Shown: in pieces, positions 39,984-40,761 of the stretch
Layout: every line of letters begins with the position of its first letter
Position numbering within the stretch: position 1 is the first letter of the stretch
Source of the DNA: Nonomuraea zeae
GTDB taxonomy: Bacteria; Actinomycetota; Actinomycetes; Streptosporangiales; Streptosporangiaceae
Direction of reading: 5' to 3'
Length of the DNA stretch: 40,761 nt
NCBI RefSeq assembly: GCF_005889725.1
Contig: NZ_VCKX01000090.1
Location: forward strand, 1-40,761
The notes under the pieces: model-generated
Database searches by the model: none
What the model was told of the DNA's origin: nothing
What the model saw: only the letters and a program-made list of their open reading frames with translations
Made by a program: the position numbers and the translations under genes

Positions 39984-40761
39984 ATGAGCCACGACCCGAC
40001 CGTCAACGCCGGGGACATCGCCCGGCTCGCCGGTGTCGGGCGGGCCGCGGTGAGCAACTGGCGCCGTCGCCACGACGACTTCCCCCATCCCATCGGCGGC
40101 ACCGCCAACCAGCCGCTGTTCTCCCTGCGCCAGGTCGAGTCCTGGCTGCGCCGCTATGGGAAGTCCTACCAGGTCTCCCTGGGAGATCGGGTGTGGCAAC
40201 GCCTGAAAGCGGCGGGCGATTTGCGACTGGGTGAGCTGGTTGCCCAGGCCGGCATTCTGCTGACCCACCTCGCGGAAACCCGCGGCACCGAGCCCGTCAC
40301 CGGCGAGGCGGCCTCTGACGGCCGCCCCGGCGGCCGTTCGCCGGTCCCCGGCGCGAACCCCGCGGCCGGCGACGACCTCCCGGGCGTGGCGGGCACCCCT
40401 GCCGCAAACGCCGCACACCCGGACGGAACGGGCGACGCACGCGGCGCAGGAGTCCGGCATACGGCCGGGAGCGATCCACGCGCAACCGTAGACGACCCTC
40501 ACGCGGCCGGCGACGACCCCCGGACGGCCGGAGACGATCCCCGGACGTCCGGAGACGATCCCCGGACGTCCAGAGACGACTCCCGGACTACCGCAGACGG
40601 CCCCCGTATGACCGGAGACGTCACACGGACGGGCGGGGGCGACCCCCGGACGGCCGGGGGTGACGCTGGTGGCCCCGAGGTTCGGAGTGCGGCCGGAGAC
40701 GACTCGCGCGCGGCGGGCGGCGGCCCGCGGGTGGGCGGCCCGCGGGTGGGCGGCGCGGCGG
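39984..40761 (+). CDS. HTH protein with heptapeptide-repeat linker, probable N-6 DNA methylase (3' end missing)
   Basis: The frame starts at ATG 39984 and stays open for 259 codons to the window edge. Residues 7-60 form a MerR/excisionase-like HTH (VNAGDIARLAGVGRAAVSNW, then FSLRQVESWLRRYG). They are followed by SLGDRVWQRLKAAGDLRLGE. This opening resembles actinobacterial N-6 DNA methylases that begin with 'GRAAVSNWRRR'; that is from memory, and the catalytic NPPY region would lie beyond the window. From about residue 105 the protein is low complexity. From about 170 it is built of heptads such as AGDDPRT (21-bp DNA repeats), then GG/PRV-rich. The role is unproven. Confidence 0.75.
   Translation, partial: MSHDPTVNAGDIARLAGVGRAAVSNWRRRHDDFPHPIGGTANQPLFSLRQVESWLRRYGKSYQVSLGDRVWQRLKAAGDLRLGELVAQAGILLTHLAETRGTEPVTGEAASDGRPGGRSPVPGANPAAGDDLPGVAGTPAANAAHPDGTGDARGAGVRHTAGSDPRATVDDPHAAGDDPRTAGDDPRTSGDDPRTSRDDSRTTADGPRMTGDVTRTGGGDPRTAGGDAGGPEVRSAAGDDSRAAGGGPRVGGPRVGGAA
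40491..40658 (+). repeat. In-frame 21-bp tandem repeats coding DDPRTxG heptads
   Basis: Eight consecutive 21-bp units start at 40491, 40512, 40533 and so on to 40638. Each begins GACGAC-like and encodes variants of DDPRTAG. Further degenerate units continue to the window end. Frame is kept throughout, indicating selection on protein or repeat expansion in a disordered linker. Confidence 0.88.

Noticed and set aside
40491..40761. CRISPR-like regularly spaced repeats
   Set aside because: The 21-bp units are contiguous without spacers and keep a reading frame, so they are coding tandem repeats.

Overview
The window is high-GC actinomycete DNA. Strong third-position GC, frequent GTG/TTG starts, 4-bp gene overlaps, a fused isobutyryl-CoA mutase and a TTG-start 'S-adenosyl methyltransferase' family gene all fit Actinomycetota. 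A Streptosporangiales-type organism (for example Nonomuraea-like) is my guess and is not proven. It reads as ordinary chromosome; I see no rRNA, tRNA, CRISPR array, IS element or prophage. The first 19 bases are residual Nextera/Tn5 adapter, so the contig breaks inside treY.

Layout. (1) 20-3939, minus: glgX then treY, the glycogen-to-trehalose route. (2) 4220-8091: mscL with a C-terminal zinc ribbon, an unknown gene, prolyl aminopeptidase, a PAP2 phosphatase, a small unknown gene and a two-domain universal stress protein. (3) 8101-13936: an unusual tandem-duplicated histidine kinase, a tail-to-tail response regulator and a MacB/FtsX-type ABC exporter. (4) 13983-16069, minus: a GT4 glycosyltransferase and a GpgS-like glucosyl-3-phosphoglycerate synthase. 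(5) 16178-26137: a sugar catabolic locus. It has a Gfo/Idh/MocA oxidoreductase, two paralogous cysteine-poor MDR dehydrogenases, a tagatose-3-epimerase-like TIM barrel, an MGH1/GH63-like glycoside hydrolase, a binding-protein-dependent sugar ABC importer and a ROK regulator. The importer operon is preceded by the decayed remnant of a second sugar isomerase. (6) 26211-29623: a signal-less BtuF-like protein, a methyltransferase, Tpx peroxiredoxin and a TrmB/LuxR-type regulator. (7) 29732-36621, minus: a large secreted subtilase with a structured leader, and IcmF. (8) 36726-40761: a glucose-1-dehydrogenase-like enzyme, a membrane CHAP protein with a histone-H1-like tail, a PP2C phosphatase, and the start of a HTH protein (probably an N-6 DNA methylase) with a heptapeptide-repeat linker.

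How it fits together. The best candidate for undescribed biology is region 5, possibly coupled to region 4. An imported glycoside or sugar could be oxidised, epimerised and hydrolysed by one redox-plus-epimerase-plus-hydrolase set under a ROK repressor. The GpgS-type synthase sits next door to a hydrolase of the glucosylglycerate/mannosylglycerate hydrolase family. A second, purely sequence-level curiosity recurs at four loci: the last codons and stop codon of a gene are duplicated just downstream, three of the four between convergent genes. There are also two intergenic leaders with mutually exclusive hairpins, before the importer permease and before the subtilase.
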